Notes: generated by a model from the sequence alone, not told the origin. A DNA stretch of 64,000 nucleotides from Viridibacterium silvisoli (GCF_036017035.1 NZ_JAYXHS010000004.1:434001-498000), one strand, 5' to 3'. Numbered from the stretch's first letter, positions 24,561 through 34,695 are shown. Made by a program: numbers and translations.

Positions 24561-25469
24561 ATGAACCCACTGCAATCCCGACAGATCAGCGAAAACGCAT
24601 TCCGCAACATCCGCTCCCTGTTCGCACATGAGAGCGGCATTCGCCTGTCGCACAACAAGCAGGGGCTGGTGGCCAGCCGCCTGAACAGCCGTATCCAGCA
24701 GCTTGGCCTGCGCGATTTCGACGCGTATTGCGAGCTGATCGCCAACGACGAGGCAGGCAATGAGCGGGCCTATGTGGTCGACTCGCTGACCACGCACGAA
24801 ACCTATTTCTTCCGCGAACCAAAGCACTTCCAGCATCTGGACAGCACGGTGCTGCCGGCACTGCGCGGCAAGCCGGTGCGCGTCTGGTGCGCGGCAGCCT
24901 CGACGGGCGAAGAGGCCTGGAGCCTCGCCATGACCCTGGCGGGCGCGCTGGGCAATGGTGCCGGCAGCAGTCGCTGGGGCGTAGTGGGCTCCGACATTTC
25001 CGAGAGCTCGCTGGTCACGGCCGAACGCGGCCTGTATCGCATGGAGCGCCTGCAGCACATGCCACAGAACGCGCTCAAGCAGTTCTGCCTGCGCGGCACG
25101 GATGACTTCGAAGGCTCGCTGCTGATCAACCGCAAGCTGCGCGAGCGCGTCAGCTTCTGCCAGCACAACCTGCTCGACTCGCCGCAACACCTCGGCAAGT
25201 TCGACGTCATCTTCCTGCGCAATGTGCTCATCTATTTCGATCAGGACATGCGCCAGAAGATCGTCTCGCGCGTGCTTGAGTCGCTGAACCCCGGCGGCTG
25301 GTTATACACCGGTCATGCCGACACGCTGATGGACCTGAAGCTCGACCTGGAGACGGTCGCCCCCTCCATTCATCGCAAGCCGCAGCACAAGATCACCCAC
25401 GCGCCAGTGCCGGCCCGTCACACCGACAATGCCCGTCTGAACGCGGCCGCAGGTCGTCAGGCAGCCTGA
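24561..25469 (+). CDS. cheR: chemotaxis-type protein-glutamate methyltransferase CheR
   Basis: A 302-residue CheR that methylates Glu residues of chemoreceptors using SAM. The N-terminal helical domain includes FRNIRSLFAHESGIRL. Active-site segments are TTHETYFFREPKHF and the SAM-binding VWCAAASTGEEAWSLAM. FDVIFLRNVLIYF precedes a C-terminal tail without the NWETF-type receptor tether. The start at 24561 (MNPLQSRQISE) is chosen because the longer frame has no homology and an unlikely Cys-rich leader; no strong ribosome-binding site is seen. The next gene begins 4 nt after the stop. Confidence 0.9.
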   Translation: MNPLQSRQISENAFRNIRSLFAHESGIRLSHNKQGLVASRLNSRIQQLGLRDFDAYCELIANDEAGNERAYVVDSLTTHETYFFREPKHFQHLDSTVLPALRGKPVRVWCAAASTGEEAWSLAMTLAGALGNGAGSSRWGVVGSDISESSLVTAERGLYRMERLQHMPQNALKQFCLRGTDDFEGSLLINRKLRERVSFCQHNLLDSPQHLGKFDVIFLRNVLIYFDQDMRQKIVSRVLESLNPGGWLYTGHADTLMDLKLDLETVAPSIHRKPQHKITHAPVPARHTDNARLNAAAGRQAA

Positions 25470-25473
25470 GCAC

Positions 25474-26769
25474 ATGCTGACGCCGCCCCCCTCCGGCTCG
25501 CTTTCGCCACCACATCCATCACTCCTCGAACAGGGCGTGATGGTGGTGGACGACTCGGAGTTGCAGCGCAACCTGCTCATGTCCATCCTCAGGATGCTGG
25601 GGATCACCCACATCCACGAGGCCTGCGACGGTGAATCGGCCCTCGCACTGCTAGGCCAGCCTGCCGTTTCGCCAGCCATTATCGTGGTCGATCTCGAGAT
25701 GCCGGGCATGGATGGCATCGAACTCCTGCAGCTGCTGGCAGAACGAGGCCTGCGGGCCAGTATCCTGGTCGTCAGTGGTGCCGAATCGGCGATTCTCGCC
25801 GCGGTAGGCACCATGGCCGAAGCCCTGGGTTTGCAGTTACTCGGCACCCTGCCGAAACCGCTGTCATACCTTGCCGTGTCGAACATGATGACGCGCTTCT
25901 ACGCCCAGCACCGCCAGTCCCGGCACGCCACACCCGGCCAACGCCCGGGCGCTTCCCCTCCCCCCGATGGCGCTGCGGTCACTGCAGATAGCCTGATTGC
26001 CGCGCTGGATGACGGGCGCGTCGTGCCCTATTACCAACCGGTGGTCAGCCTGAAGACCGGCAAGGTACTCGGCTTTGAAGCGCTGGCACGCCTGGTGACG
26101 ACCACGGGAAAACTGATCCTGCCCGGCAACTTCATCGAGCTGGCCGAGCAGCAAGGCCTTATCGATCGCCTCACGCTTGCCATCGTGGACCACGTCCTCG
26201 CCGACCTGGGCACCTGGCATAGTCGCGGCCTCTACCCCAGCGTGTCATTCAACGTGTCGGCGCGCTCGCTCTCGGATCGGGAGTTCGCCAATGAAATCCT
26301 GCGCCGCGTCGATGCTGCCGACATTTCGCCACGCTCGCTGGTCATTGAAGTGACGGAAAGCGCCGTGGTCAGCGACCTCGCTTCGGCCATCGGCACGCTG
26401 GGCCGTTTGCGCCTGCGCGGCTTCGGCCTGGCCATAGATGATTACGGCAGTGGCTTTTCTTCCATGCAGCAATTGTCGCGGCTGCCGTTTACAACCTTGA
26501 AGATTGATCGCACCTTCGTCAGCAACGCCCACCAGAAGTGGAATCTGCAGACGATGCTGCAATCGGCAATCGAGATGGGACACCGGCTGGGACTGGTCAC
26601 CGTGGCAGAAGGCGTCGAGACCATGGAAGAAATGATGCTGCTCGAATCCCTTGGCTGCCAGTGCGTACAGGGCTTCCTGTTGTCGCCCGCCATGGCAGCT
26701 GCCGCGGTACCGGTCTGGTTGCGGCAGGAAAAGGCACGCATCCGCGCACTCTGCGGCGAGGCCATGTAG
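25474..26769 (+). CDS. REC-EAL cyclic-di-GMP phosphodiesterase
   Basis: A 431-residue response regulator. The REC domain (about 20-150) has MVVDDSELQRN, Asp73 in VVDLEMPG and Lys in LPKPL, so it should be phosphorylatable. The EAL domain (about 180-420) has an intact EAL motif (Glu202 in GFEALARL), IDDYGSGFSS with metal Asp pair, VAEGVET and the QG.LLSPA end. Catalytic residues are all there, so it should hydrolyse c-di-GMP to pGpG. The preceding CheR and following hybrid kinase suggest a single signalling operon, with 4-nt and 69-nt gaps. Confidence 0.9.
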   Translation: MLTPPPSGSLSPPHPSLLEQGVMVVDDSELQRNLLMSILRMLGITHIHEACDGESALALLGQPAVSPAIIVVDLEMPGMDGIELLQLLAERGLRASILVVSGAESAILAAVGTMAEALGLQLLGTLPKPLSYLAVSNMMTRFYAQHRQSRHATPGQRPGASPPPDGAAVTADSLIAALDDGRVVPYYQPVVSLKTGKVLGFEALARLVTTTGKLILPGNFIELAEQQGLIDRLTLAIVDHVLADLGTWHSRGLYPSVSFNVSARSLSDREFANEILRRVDAADISPRSLVIEVTESAVVSDLASAIGTLGRLRLRGFGLAIDDYGSGFSSMQQLSRLPFTTLKIDRTFVSNAHQKWNLQTMLQSAIEMGHRLGLVTVAEGVETMEEMMLLESLGCQCVQGFLLSPAMAAAAVPVWLRQEKARIRALCGEAM

Positions 26770-26838
26770 CACTTCGCAGACGACAAACAGGCAGGAACAG
26801 GGAAGCAAGACGGGAACGGGCTGGGGAAACAGGCAGAA

Positions 26839-29800
26839 ATGAACAAACGCATCCGCTTCGGTATTGTCATCACCACCCTGGCCATCATCCTCATGATGGT
26901 CTTCTGCGCGCTGGCCCTGCAGTGGATCTCGACCGAATACCGCCGCAACGTCTCAAGCCACCTGCAGAACACGCTCGACAATGTCACCCAGCTCGTCGCC
27001 CTGATGCAGCAAGACGAGATGTCGCGTGTCCAGGCAATCGCCGCTCACCCGCACCACGCCTCCCTCGCAGAGCAGGTCATGCAGCACCCTGGCGAGGCGA
27101 AGTCCGGCGAGGAGTATGGCCGCTGGATTACGCCGATTTTTCGAAGCCGCGGCTTCGAGGGCTATAGCGTCATTGACTCGTCATTTACCGTGGTTGCCGC
27201 CAGTAGCCCGGCTTATGTGGGCAAGCCGGTCGCCACGAAAGAGGCCATCGAAGCACTGAAGATCGCCACCCGCACAGGCATCGCGGTCACACGCCCGATT
27301 GCCGCGCCGCGCCCGGTAACCCGCGACGGCATCGAATTGCCCTCCGGCACGGCCTTCCAGCTGGCCTGTGCCCGCATCGACACGGGCACCCGCGCCATCG
27401 GCTTCCTCTGTCTGCGCAGCAACCCGCAATTGCGTCTGTTCAAGGTGCTGGAGGCTGGCCGTACGGGCAATACCGGCGAGGCCTATGTCATCGACACCAA
27501 GGGCAACATCATTTCGCCCAGTCGCTTCGAAAGCGAGTTGCAGGCCCCCCCGGGAGCCACGCCCGGCTGGAGTGCCTTCGGCCGCTCGGCCAGAGTGCCG
27601 CTTTCCCGCGTTGCCCCCATCATCCCCGCCGAGTCCACAAGCCGCCCGCTGACACGCATCGCTGCGAATCTGCTCAAGTCGCGATCCGACAGCACGGGCT
27701 ACCTCGAGAACTACGCCGACTATCGCGGTCGTGCCGTCATCGGCATGGGACGCTGGCTTCCCAGTACCGACATGGGGCTCATCGTCGAAGAGGATCTGTC
27801 CGAATCCTTCAGCTCCTACAACGTCTCTCGCAAGGTCCTGGTGACTTTCACCACGGTCGCAATCGGCCTGATCCTCGGCCTCATTACCCTCGAATTCCGC
27901 AGTCACCGCTCGCTCGCCATCAGTGAGCGCCGTCTGCGCGCCTTCAGCGAGAACGTACCGGTCGGGATGCATGTCAGGAACCGCAACGGCATCTACACCC
28001 TGACCAATCCGGTCTTCGAATCCACGATCAACCGCACGCGCGACGAGGTCATCGGCAAGCGTGACGAGGACCTCTATCCACCTGATGTCGCGCGTCAACG
28101 CATCGCCGAACACCAGGAGGTGATCAGCAGCGGACGCACCATCGTGCGCGTCAATACCGTCAAAATCGACGACAAGGAAACCACCTTTCGCGTCCTGCGC
28201 TTCCCGGTATACGGCCACGACGACACGACCATCATCGCCGTCGGCTCGATCGCGGTCGAGATCACGGAGCAGATCGTCGCGCAGCGTGCGCTCGAGGAGC
28301 TGGCGCGTACGCTGGAATCCAAGGTCGACGAGCGCACACATCAACTCAGTGAAGCTCGCAAGGAAGCCGAGGCTGCGGCCAGGGCCAAGTCGGAATTCCT
28401 CGCCAACATGAGTCACGAGATCCGCACGCCGCTCAATGCCATCATCGGCATCTCGCACCTGACCGCGCGCATCAACGACAACCCACGCCTCAACCATTAC
28501 CTCGAGCGCATCCGCGCCTCCAGCCAGCATCTGCTGGGCATCGTCAATGACATCCTCGACTTCTCCAAGATCGAAGCCGGCAAGATGGCAACCGAGCAGG
28601 ACAGCTTCTCGCTCGAGCATCTGCTCGAACATGTCGCCGGCCTGGTGTGGGAGAAGGCCGATGCCAAAGGCCTGGAGCTGATCGTAGCGATCGAACGCGG
28701 CGTGCCGCGGCAGCTGATCGGCGATTCCATGCGCATCAGCCAGGTGCTGATCAACTTCATCAACAATGCCGTGAAATTCACCGAGCGCGGCGAAGTCGTG
28801 TTGCGCGTGCAGACCGTGTCGATCGCGGGAAACAGCACCCGCTTGCGCTTTGCCGTGGAGGACAGCGGCATCGGCATCGCAACGAAAGACCTGCCCTCGC
28901 TATTCAAACCCTTCGGCCAGCTCGATGGCTCGATGGCGCGTCGCTTCGAGGGCACCGGCCTCGGGCTCATCATCAGCAAGAAGCTCGCAGAGCTCATGGG
29001 CGGTACGGTGTCCGTCACCAGCGTACTGGGTGAAGGCAGCACCTTCTCGATGGAATTGCCACTGGGCATCGCACCCGAGCCGGAGACGGCCGTGCTGCCG
29101 CGCGTCGACCTGCGTAACCGCAAGGCGCTGGTCATCGATGACAACCAGCATGCGCGCGAAATGCTGGTCAGCCTGCTGCGCTCCATGTCGTTTGAGGCCG
29201 CCGAGGCCTCGGGCGGGCTCGAGGGGATCGGCATGGTCACCGCCGCCGATCTTTCAGGAACGCCCTATGACGTGGTCTTCATCGACTGGAAGATGCCCGG
29301 TCTGAACGGCGCCGACACAGCCGTTCGACTGCGCAAGATGAGCCTGCGCGGCACCATCCCGCAGCTGGTCATGATTGCTCCGCCGGGCGAGATTGCCGGC
29401 GTTGAAGACGGCGGCCACGTGGCAGACGCCAGCCTGCCCAAACCCATCTCGCCGTCGGAGTTGATGAACACGCTGATCAGCCTCTTCTCACCTTCCGCGC
29501 GACCACGCGACAGCAGCCGCATGCGGCCACTCGGCGACTACACGAATCTGCGTGGCAAACGCGTGCTGCTGGTCGAGGACAACGAGATCAACCAGGAAGT
29601 CGCGCAGGACCTGCTGGGGATCGCAGGCATGCACATCACGACGGCCGCCGACGGGCTGGAGGCGATCCAGCGCATCCACCGCGAGCCTTTCGACATCGTG
29701 CTGATGGACATGCACATGCCCATCCTCAATGGTCTCGATGCCACGCGCAGAATCCGCTCGCACGAGGGCTTCAGCCGCCTGCCGATTCTCGCGCTGACCG

Positions 29801-30450
29801 CCAATGCCCTGAGCGGTGATCGCGAGCGCTGCCTTGAGGCCGGGATGAACGACTACATCACCAAGCCGATCGACCCGGAACAGATGTACGCCACCATCGC
29901 GCGTTGGCTACCCGCCAACACGACACTCAGTGTTGCACCCAGCGCACAGTTGCAGGTCGCCGCGCCAGAGCCCGCTGCAGATACCGTGCAGGACAATGAG
30001 CCCGTCGAGCCGCCGGACAAGCTGAGCGACGACGCATCCATCATCTCAGCACTCACATTGATTCCGGAGCTGGATGTCGACCTCGGACTGGCACGCATGC
30101 TCGGCCGCCACGACCTGTATTTGAAGCTCGTCAGACGCGTCACCGCGGAGCGCGCGGATGCGCCCCGACAATTGCAGTCGGCACTGGAACGCGGCAACTA
30201 CGACGAAGCCGGCCGTATCGTGCATGGCTTGCGCGCGGTCGTCGGCATGCTCGGCTCCACCCAGCTGCAAGGCGTCTGCGCCGAAGTCGAACAGCAGATC
30301 GCGCAGAACGAACTGACCGCTGCGGCACTTGATAACTTCGTGAGCCGCTACACGGTGCTGCTCGACGGCCTGCGCGCCGCGCTCGGCGAGCACGACGCCG
30401 GTCAGGTCACGCAGCACGCCGGCGCAGAGAGTGCAGGCGCCGATGAATGA
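26839..30450 (+). CDS. hybrid sensor histidine kinase with PAS, two REC and Hpt domains
   Basis: A 1203-residue membrane kinase. Order: TM helix 1 (about 8-28); periplasmic Cache-like sensor (about 30-330); TM helix 2 (about 330-350); PAS (about 370-485); a coiled-coil linker of about 40 residues; HisKA with His526 in MSHEIRTPLN; HATPase_c (about 630-745) with NAVKFT and GTGLGL. Then come REC1 with Asp816 in VFIDWKMPG, REC2 with Asp957 in LMDMHMPI, and a C-terminal Hpt with His1129 in VHGLRAVVG. All phospho-residues are present, so it could run a full four-step relay; REC1 lacks the usual cluster at the end of strand 1 but has VIDDN. Its partner is probably the preceding REC-EAL protein or a regulator elsewhere. 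Confidence 0.9.
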   Translation: MNKRIRFGIVITTLAIILMMVFCALALQWISTEYRRNVSSHLQNTLDNVTQLVALMQQDEMSRVQAIAAHPHHASLAEQVMQHPGEAKSGEEYGRWITPIFRSRGFEGYSVIDSSFTVVAASSPAYVGKPVATKEAIEALKIATRTGIAVTRPIAAPRPVTRDGIELPSGTAFQLACARIDTGTRAIGFLCLRSNPQLRLFKVLEAGRTGNTGEAYVIDTKGNIISPSRFESELQAPPGATPGWSAFGRSARVPLSRVAPIIPAESTSRPLTRIAANLLKSRSDSTGYLENYADYRGRAVIGMGRWLPSTDMGLIVEEDLSESFSSYNVSRKVLVTFTTVAIGLILGLITLEFRSHRSLAISERRLRAFSENVPVGMHVRNRNGIYTLTNPVFESTINRTRDEVIGKRDEDLYPPDVARQRIAEHQEVISSGRTIVRVNTVKIDDKETTFRVLRFPVYGHDDTTIIAVGSIAVEITEQIVAQRALEELARTLESKVDERTHQLSEARKEAEAAARAKSEFLANMSHEIRTPLNAIIGISHLTARINDNPRLNHYLERIRASSQHLLGIVNDILDFSKIEAGKMATEQDSFSLEHLLEHVAGLVWEKADAKGLELIVAIERGVPRQLIGDSMRISQVLINFINNAVKFTERGEVVLRVQTVSIAGNSTRLRFAVEDSGIGIATKDLPSLFKPFGQLDGSMARRFEGTGLGLIISKKLAELMGGTVSVTSVLGEGSTFSMELPLGIAPEPETAVLPRVDLRNRKALVIDDNQHAREMLVSLLRSMSFEAAEASGGLEGIGMVTAADLSGTPYDVVFIDWKMPGLNGADTAVRLRKMSLRGTIPQLVMIAPPGEIAGVEDGGHVADASLPKPISPSELMNTLISLFSPSARPRDSSRMRPLGDYTNLRGKRVLLVEDNEINQEVAQDLLGIAGMHITTAADGLEAIQRIHREPFDIVLMDMHMPILNGLDATRRIRSHEGFSRLPILALTANALSGDRERCLEAGMNDYITKPIDPEQMYATIARWLPANTTLSVAPSAQLQVAAPEPAADTVQDNEPVEPPDKLSDDASIISALTLIPELDVDLGLARMLGRHDLYLKLVRRVTAERADAPRQLQSALERGNYDEAGRIVHGLRAVVGMLGSTQLQGVCAEVEQQIAQNELTAAALDNFVSRYTVLLDGLRAALGEHDAGQVTQHAGAESAGADE

Positions 30451-30911
30451 GCCGATCACGCCGTCGTCATTCTCCCCAACAGTACGCATGCTCGATCGGC
30501 CCATGGACCGCTTCGACATGACATCGTCTTCGGCCGGACAACACCGCACCAACTGCTCGGCGGCCCCCCGCACCCACTGTCGGCAGGTGAAATATTTGAT
30601 ACGCCTACCCTTCAGAAAACGGGCAAAAGTCTCGTTGTTGTCGGATATGGACATCAACGCGCCGGGCACAGGTGCTTGATCGTCTGTCAGGGAAATTCCA
30701 GGTGGCCATCGAGCCGCCCGGCAAAAGGTTCCGGGGCCTCGCAGGCATCAACGACTCGACGACGCTCGACGGCAGTAGCGTCACCTCGATCCCGGATATG
30801 TCATGACAGCGATCCAGAAAGTCTGGCCCGATACGCGCATGGCCGCAGGCATGAGCCACAACCAAGTAGAAGACACGGTCAGCTGACCAGCACCTCACAG
30901 GAGTACCCGCT
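30451..30911. other. 461-bp region without an intact gene; possible decayed coding DNA
   Basis: Short stretches on both strands look coding but do not join into a frame. On minus, one frame reads LDRCHDISGIEVTLLPSSVV; a second begins near 30660 with DNNETFARFLKGRRIKYF. On plus, KFQVAIEPPGKRFRGLAGI ends in SVTSIPDMS then a stop at about 30806. It probably holds the promoter of the chemoreceptor, which starts at 30912 after ACAGGAG. Confidence 0.35.
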
Positions 30912-32546
30912 ATGAACTGGTTTCGTCACCTCAAACTGGCACAGAAGCTTCTCGTCGCCTTCCTCACCTGTGCCGTGCTGACCCTCGTCGTCGGCCTGTA
31001 TGGCATGACGCGTATCACAGACCTTTCCGAGCGTCTGGATTCGACGTATTCGAACAACCTGATGGCCATCCAGATGCTATCGGACATGCAGATCCGTCAG
31101 GGTGCCCACAACCGCTCGTATGCACGCCTGCCTTCGATGAAGGATGTCGATTTGCAGAAACAGACAGTCGAGCGCGCCAAGGGCCACGTCGACGCCTTCA
31201 ACAAGATCTATAAGGACTACCAGGGCACGGTACTCAGTGAAGCCGAAAAGGCACTGATCCAGGATCTCGACAAGGCGATGCCCGTCTATCTCGCCATGAA
31301 TGACGAAGTTGCCAAACTGGCCAGTGAAAAGAAGTTCGACGATGCGGCTGAACTGAGTAACGGTAAAGCGCGCACCGCTTCAGATGCCGTTGCGAAGGCA
31401 ATTGAAGATCTGCGCGACGAGAACAGCAAGCAGGCAGCGACCTCCAACGAAGCAGGCAAAGCCAGCTCAGCCACTGCACGCACCATCATGATTTCAACGA
31501 TCGTCGTAGCGATGGTGCTGGCCGTGGTGCTCGGCCTTGTCGTCACACGCATCATCACCGGCCAGCTCGGTGGCGAACCCGACTATGCGGCCAATGTCGT
31601 GCGGCGCGTTGCCGAGGGCGACCTGACGGTGCAGGTGCAATTGAAGAAGAACGACGAGACCAGCCTGCTCGCAGGGATGTCGCAAATGGTCGAGCGCCTC
31701 ACACAAGTCATCAGCGATGTTCGCGGCGCGGCCGACTCGCTTGCCTCGGCTTCGGACCAGCTCTCTTCGTCTTCGCAACAGCTCAGCCAGAACGCCTCGG
31801 AACAAGCCGCCAGCGTCGAAGAGACGAGTGCCTCGATGGAAGAAATGTCATCGACCGTTTCACAGAACACGGAAAACGCCCGCGTCACGGACAGCATTGC
31901 GCAGAAGTCCGACAAGGATGCGCGCGAGGGTGGTGAGGCCGTCCGTGAAACGGTAGTCGCCATGAAGCAGATCGCGCAGAAGATCGGCATCATCGACGAC
32001 ATCGCTTATCAAACCAACTTGCTGGCCCTGAACGCCGCGATCGAAGCTGCCCGCGCAGGCGAACACGGCAAGGGTTTCGCGGTGGTCGCTGCAGAAGTCC
32101 GCAAGCTGGCCGAACGAAGCCAGGTCGCCGCACAGGAAATCAGCTCGGTGGCATCGAGCAGCGTAGACCTGGCCGAGCGCGCCGGCACCCTGTTCTCCGA
32201 TCTCGTGCCATCGATCACGCGTACCGCCGACCTGGTGCAGGAAATCGCTGCGGCGTCGAACGAACAGAGTACGGGCCTGGACCAGATCAATATGGCGATC
32301 AGTCAGATCACCCAGACGACGCAAGCCAACGCTTCCGCCTCCGAAGAGCTCTCTTCGACGGCTGAGGAGATGAACGCGCAGGCCACCCAGCTGCAGGAGA
32401 TGATGATGTTCTTCAAGACGGCTTCGGTGCAGGGCATGCGTGGTCACACGAAGGCTGCGAAATCCTTCGCCGCCAGCCCAGCGAAGCCGACTCGGCTCGG
32501 CGCACAGTCCGCGCAGATCAACGAGGACGCTTTCGAGAAGTTCTGA
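30912..32546 (+). CDS. methyl-accepting chemotaxis protein
   Basis: A 544-residue chemoreceptor. TM1 (about 10-32), a four-helix-bundle periplasmic ligand domain (about 33-190), TM2 (about 192-213) and HAMP (about 214-268) lead to a long cytosolic coiled-coil. The signalling tip reads GIIDDIAYQTNLLALNAAIE followed by AARAGEHGKGFAVVA. Methylation-type Glu/Gln pairs occur in the flanking helices (EQAASVEETSASMEEM). No C-terminal CheR pentapeptide: the protein ends in NEDAFEKF. The start follows ACAGGAG. It is plausibly the receptor methylated by CheR at 24561. Confidence 0.92.
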   Translation: MNWFRHLKLAQKLLVAFLTCAVLTLVVGLYGMTRITDLSERLDSTYSNNLMAIQMLSDMQIRQGAHNRSYARLPSMKDVDLQKQTVERAKGHVDAFNKIYKDYQGTVLSEAEKALIQDLDKAMPVYLAMNDEVAKLASEKKFDDAAELSNGKARTASDAVAKAIEDLRDENSKQAATSNEAGKASSATARTIMISTIVVAMVLAVVLGLVVTRIITGQLGGEPDYAANVVRRVAEGDLTVQVQLKKNDETSLLAGMSQMVERLTQVISDVRGAADSLASASDQLSSSSQQLSQNASEQAASVEETSASMEEMSSTVSQNTENARVTDSIAQKSDKDAREGGEAVRETVVAMKQIAQKIGIIDDIAYQTNLLALNAAIEAARAGEHGKGFAVVAAEVRKLAERSQVAAQEISSVASSSVDLAERAGTLFSDLVPSITRTADLVQEIAAASNEQSTGLDQINMAISQITQTTQANASASEELSSTAEEMNAQATQLQEMMMFFKTASVQGMRGHTKAAKSFAASPAKPTRLGAQSAQINEDAFEKF

Positions 32547-32722
32547 TCACCAGATGGACCAACCGCCAGAACGGGGAATGGAAGCCCCGTCCGGCGGTAT
32601 AATCACGGGCTTGAATTACCCTTGAGGCGGAAGCTGCGCGGGTGATTCTGACTATATCGGGCACCCGCTGGCTCATGCGGAATAGCCCGGATTTCTTAGC
32701 CCCCGTGTCCCGAGGTAATTCC

Positions 32723-34240
32723 ATGACTTCCATCCGGCAAGACGACCTGATTGAAAGCGTCGCTGGCGCGCTGCAGTACATCAGCTACTACCACCCCGTC
32801 GACTACATCACCAACCTGGCACGCGCCTATGAGCTCGAAGAGAGCCCGGCCGCCAAGGATGCGATGGCGCAGATCCTGATCAACTCGCGCATGAGCGCCG
32901 AGGGTCATCGCCCGCTGTGCCAGGACACCGGTATCGTCACCGTCTTCCTCAAGGTCGGCATGAATGTGCGCTGGGAAGGCTTCACCGGCTCGCTGGAAGA
33001 CGCGGTGAACGAAGGCGTGCGTCGCGCCTACAACCATCCGGACAACAAACTGCGCGCCTCTGTGCTGGCCGACCCGGCCGGCAAGCGCAGCAACACCAAG
33101 GACAACACGCCCGCCGTCATCAACGTCAGCATCGTGCCTGGCGACAAGGTGGACGTGATCGTCGCGGCCAAGGGCGGTGGCTCGGAAGCCAAGTCCAAGT
33201 TCGCGATGCTCAACCCGTCGGACTCCATCGTCGACTGGGTCATCAAGACCGTGCCCACGATGGGCGCAGGCTGGTGCCCGCCGGGCATGCTCGGCATCGG
33301 CATCGGCGGCACGGCCGAGAAGGCCATGCTGCTGGCCAAGGAAGCGCTGATGGAGCCGATCGACATCCTCGATCTGATCGCACGCGGCCCGAAGACACGC
33401 GCCGAAGAGCTGCGTCTGGAAATCTACGAGAAGGTCAATGCCCTTGGCATCGGCGCGCAAGGCCTCGGCGGCCTGACCACCGTGCTGGACGTGAAGGTCA
33501 GCGACTTCCCGACGCACGCGGCCAACCTGCCTGTAGCGATGATTCCGAACTGCGCTGCCACCCGCCACGCGCACTTCGAGCTCGACGGTAGCGGTCCTGT
33601 GTTCCTGGATCCGCCTTCGCTCGACGACTGGCCGAAGCTGACCTACGACGCGTCCAAGGGACGCCGCGTCAATCTCGATACAGTGACACGCGAAGAAGTG
33701 AATACCTGGAAGCCGGGCGAAGTGCTGCTGCTCAACGGCAAGATGCTCACCGGTCGCGATGCGGCACACAAGCGCATGGTCGACATGCTCAACAAGGGAG
33801 AGCAGCTCCCCGTCGATCTGGCAGGCAAGTTCATCTATTACGTCGGCCCTGTCGATCCGGTGCGCGATGAAGTCGTCGGCCCGGCGGGTCCGACCACGGC
33901 GACGCGCATGGACAAGTTCACCGAACAGGTCCTGCGCGAAACCGGCCTGCTCGGCATGATCGGCAAGTCCGAGCGCGGCGACGCAGCCATCGACGCCATC
34001 AAGAAGCACCAGTCGGTGTACCTGATGGCTGTCGGCGGCGCGGCTTACCTCGTATCGAAAGCCATCAAGGCGGCGCGTGTCGTCGGCTTCGCCGACCTGG
34101 GCATGGAAGCCATCTACGAGTTCGAGGTGAAGGACATGCCGGTCACCGTAGCCGTCGACTCCGGCGGTACCTCGGTCCACAAGACCGGGCCAAAGGAATG
34201 GCAGGCGAAGATCGGCAAGATTCCGGTCGCCGTGCAGTAA
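32723..34240 (+). CDS. fumA: class I (iron-sulfur) fumarate hydratase
   Basis: A 505-residue [4Fe-4S] fumarase of the citrate cycle, hydrating fumarate to malate. Alpha-domain segments RPLCQDTGIVTVFLKVG, KGGGSEAKSKFAMLNPSD (with its conserved motif) and the cluster-binding Cys residues in CQDTG, AGWCPPGMLGIGIGG and NCAATRHAHFELDGSG are all visible. The beta domain begins near residue 310 and holds LLLNGKMLTGRDAAHKRM and PVTVAVDSGGTSVH. Start chosen at 32723, with GAGG 9 nt upstream; the longer frame adds 27 residues with no homology. Its own terminator follows. Confidence 0.94.
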   Translation: MTSIRQDDLIESVAGALQYISYYHPVDYITNLARAYELEESPAAKDAMAQILINSRMSAEGHRPLCQDTGIVTVFLKVGMNVRWEGFTGSLEDAVNEGVRRAYNHPDNKLRASVLADPAGKRSNTKDNTPAVINVSIVPGDKVDVIVAAKGGGSEAKSKFAMLNPSDSIVDWVIKTVPTMGAGWCPPGMLGIGIGGTAEKAMLLAKEALMEPIDILDLIARGPKTRAEELRLEIYEKVNALGIGAQGLGGLTTVLDVKVSDFPTHAANLPVAMIPNCAATRHAHFELDGSGPVFLDPPSLDDWPKLTYDASKGRRVNLDTVTREEVNTWKPGEVLLLNGKMLTGRDAAHKRMVDMLNKGEQLPVDLAGKFIYYVGPVDPVRDEVVGPAGPTTATRMDKFTEQVLRETGLLGMIGKSERGDAAIDAIKKHQSVYLMAVGGAAYLVSKAIKAARVVGFADLGMEAIYEFEVKDMPVTVAVDSGGTSVHKTGPKEWQAKIGKIPVAVQ

Positions 34241-34253
34241 GCACTCCTGGAAG

Positions 34254-34283
34254 AAAAAAGCCGACCTGCTGGTCGGCTTTTTT
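34254..34283 (+). terminator. terminator of fumA
   Basis: CCGACC (34261-34266) pairs with GGTCGG (34271-34276) around TGCT, with a G-C closing pair and a run of seven Ts. Confidence 0.9.
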
Positions 34284-34458
34284 GTAGGCCGCGTACGTGT
34301 TTTCCGTCTGGCCGGATCACCAATGCATAAGCCCGAAAGCATGTAGCATCGACCCGCGCTTGCAGGGCGGGACCGACAAGGCCCGACATCTACCCTGTGA
34401 AGCGATGACACCGGCGCTCATTCGGCGCGTTGAACCTTAACCATGAGAAGGTAACGAT

Positions 34459-34695
34459 ATGAAACTTGGACAAAAAGCGAAGGATCAGGTTACTGGCTTT
34501 GAGGGCATCATCACCGCATTGGCAGATCACATCACAGGCGAGCGCCGGGCGCTCGTCTCCTCGCAAGCCCTGCAAGACGGCTTCATGCCCGCCTCGCGCT
34601 GGTTCGACGTGCGCCGCCTGTCCATCACCAGCACGAGCGTGCTGGTCCTGAAGCCCAGCGAAGCCGTCAAACCGGCCAAGCGCAAGAAAGCCTGA
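34459..34695 (+). CDS. small hypothetical protein (78 aa)
   Basis: A small basic protein opening MKLGQKAKDQVTGFEGIITA, a pattern I associate with short phage- and chromosome-borne proteins of unknown function that look like SH3-type beta barrels. Later segments are MPASRWFDVRRLSI and a Lys-rich tail (AVKPAKRKKA). GAGAAGG at 34444-34450 gives a ribosome-binding site at 8-nt spacing. No signal peptide. It is a stand-alone gene between fumA and the TRAP permease. Confidence 0.65.
   Translation: MKLGQKAKDQVTGFEGIITALADHITGERRALVSSQALQDGFMPASRWFDVRRLSITSTSVLVLKPSEAVKPAKRKKA

Noticed and set aside
32598..32603. TATAAT box before fumA
   Set aside because: A perfect -10 hexamer but no -35-like sequence at 16-18 bp, so I did not list it as a promoter.
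32696..34411. 571-codon open frame antisense to fumA
   Set aside because: His/Asp/Arg-rich composition typical of the reverse strand of a GC-rich gene; no domain.
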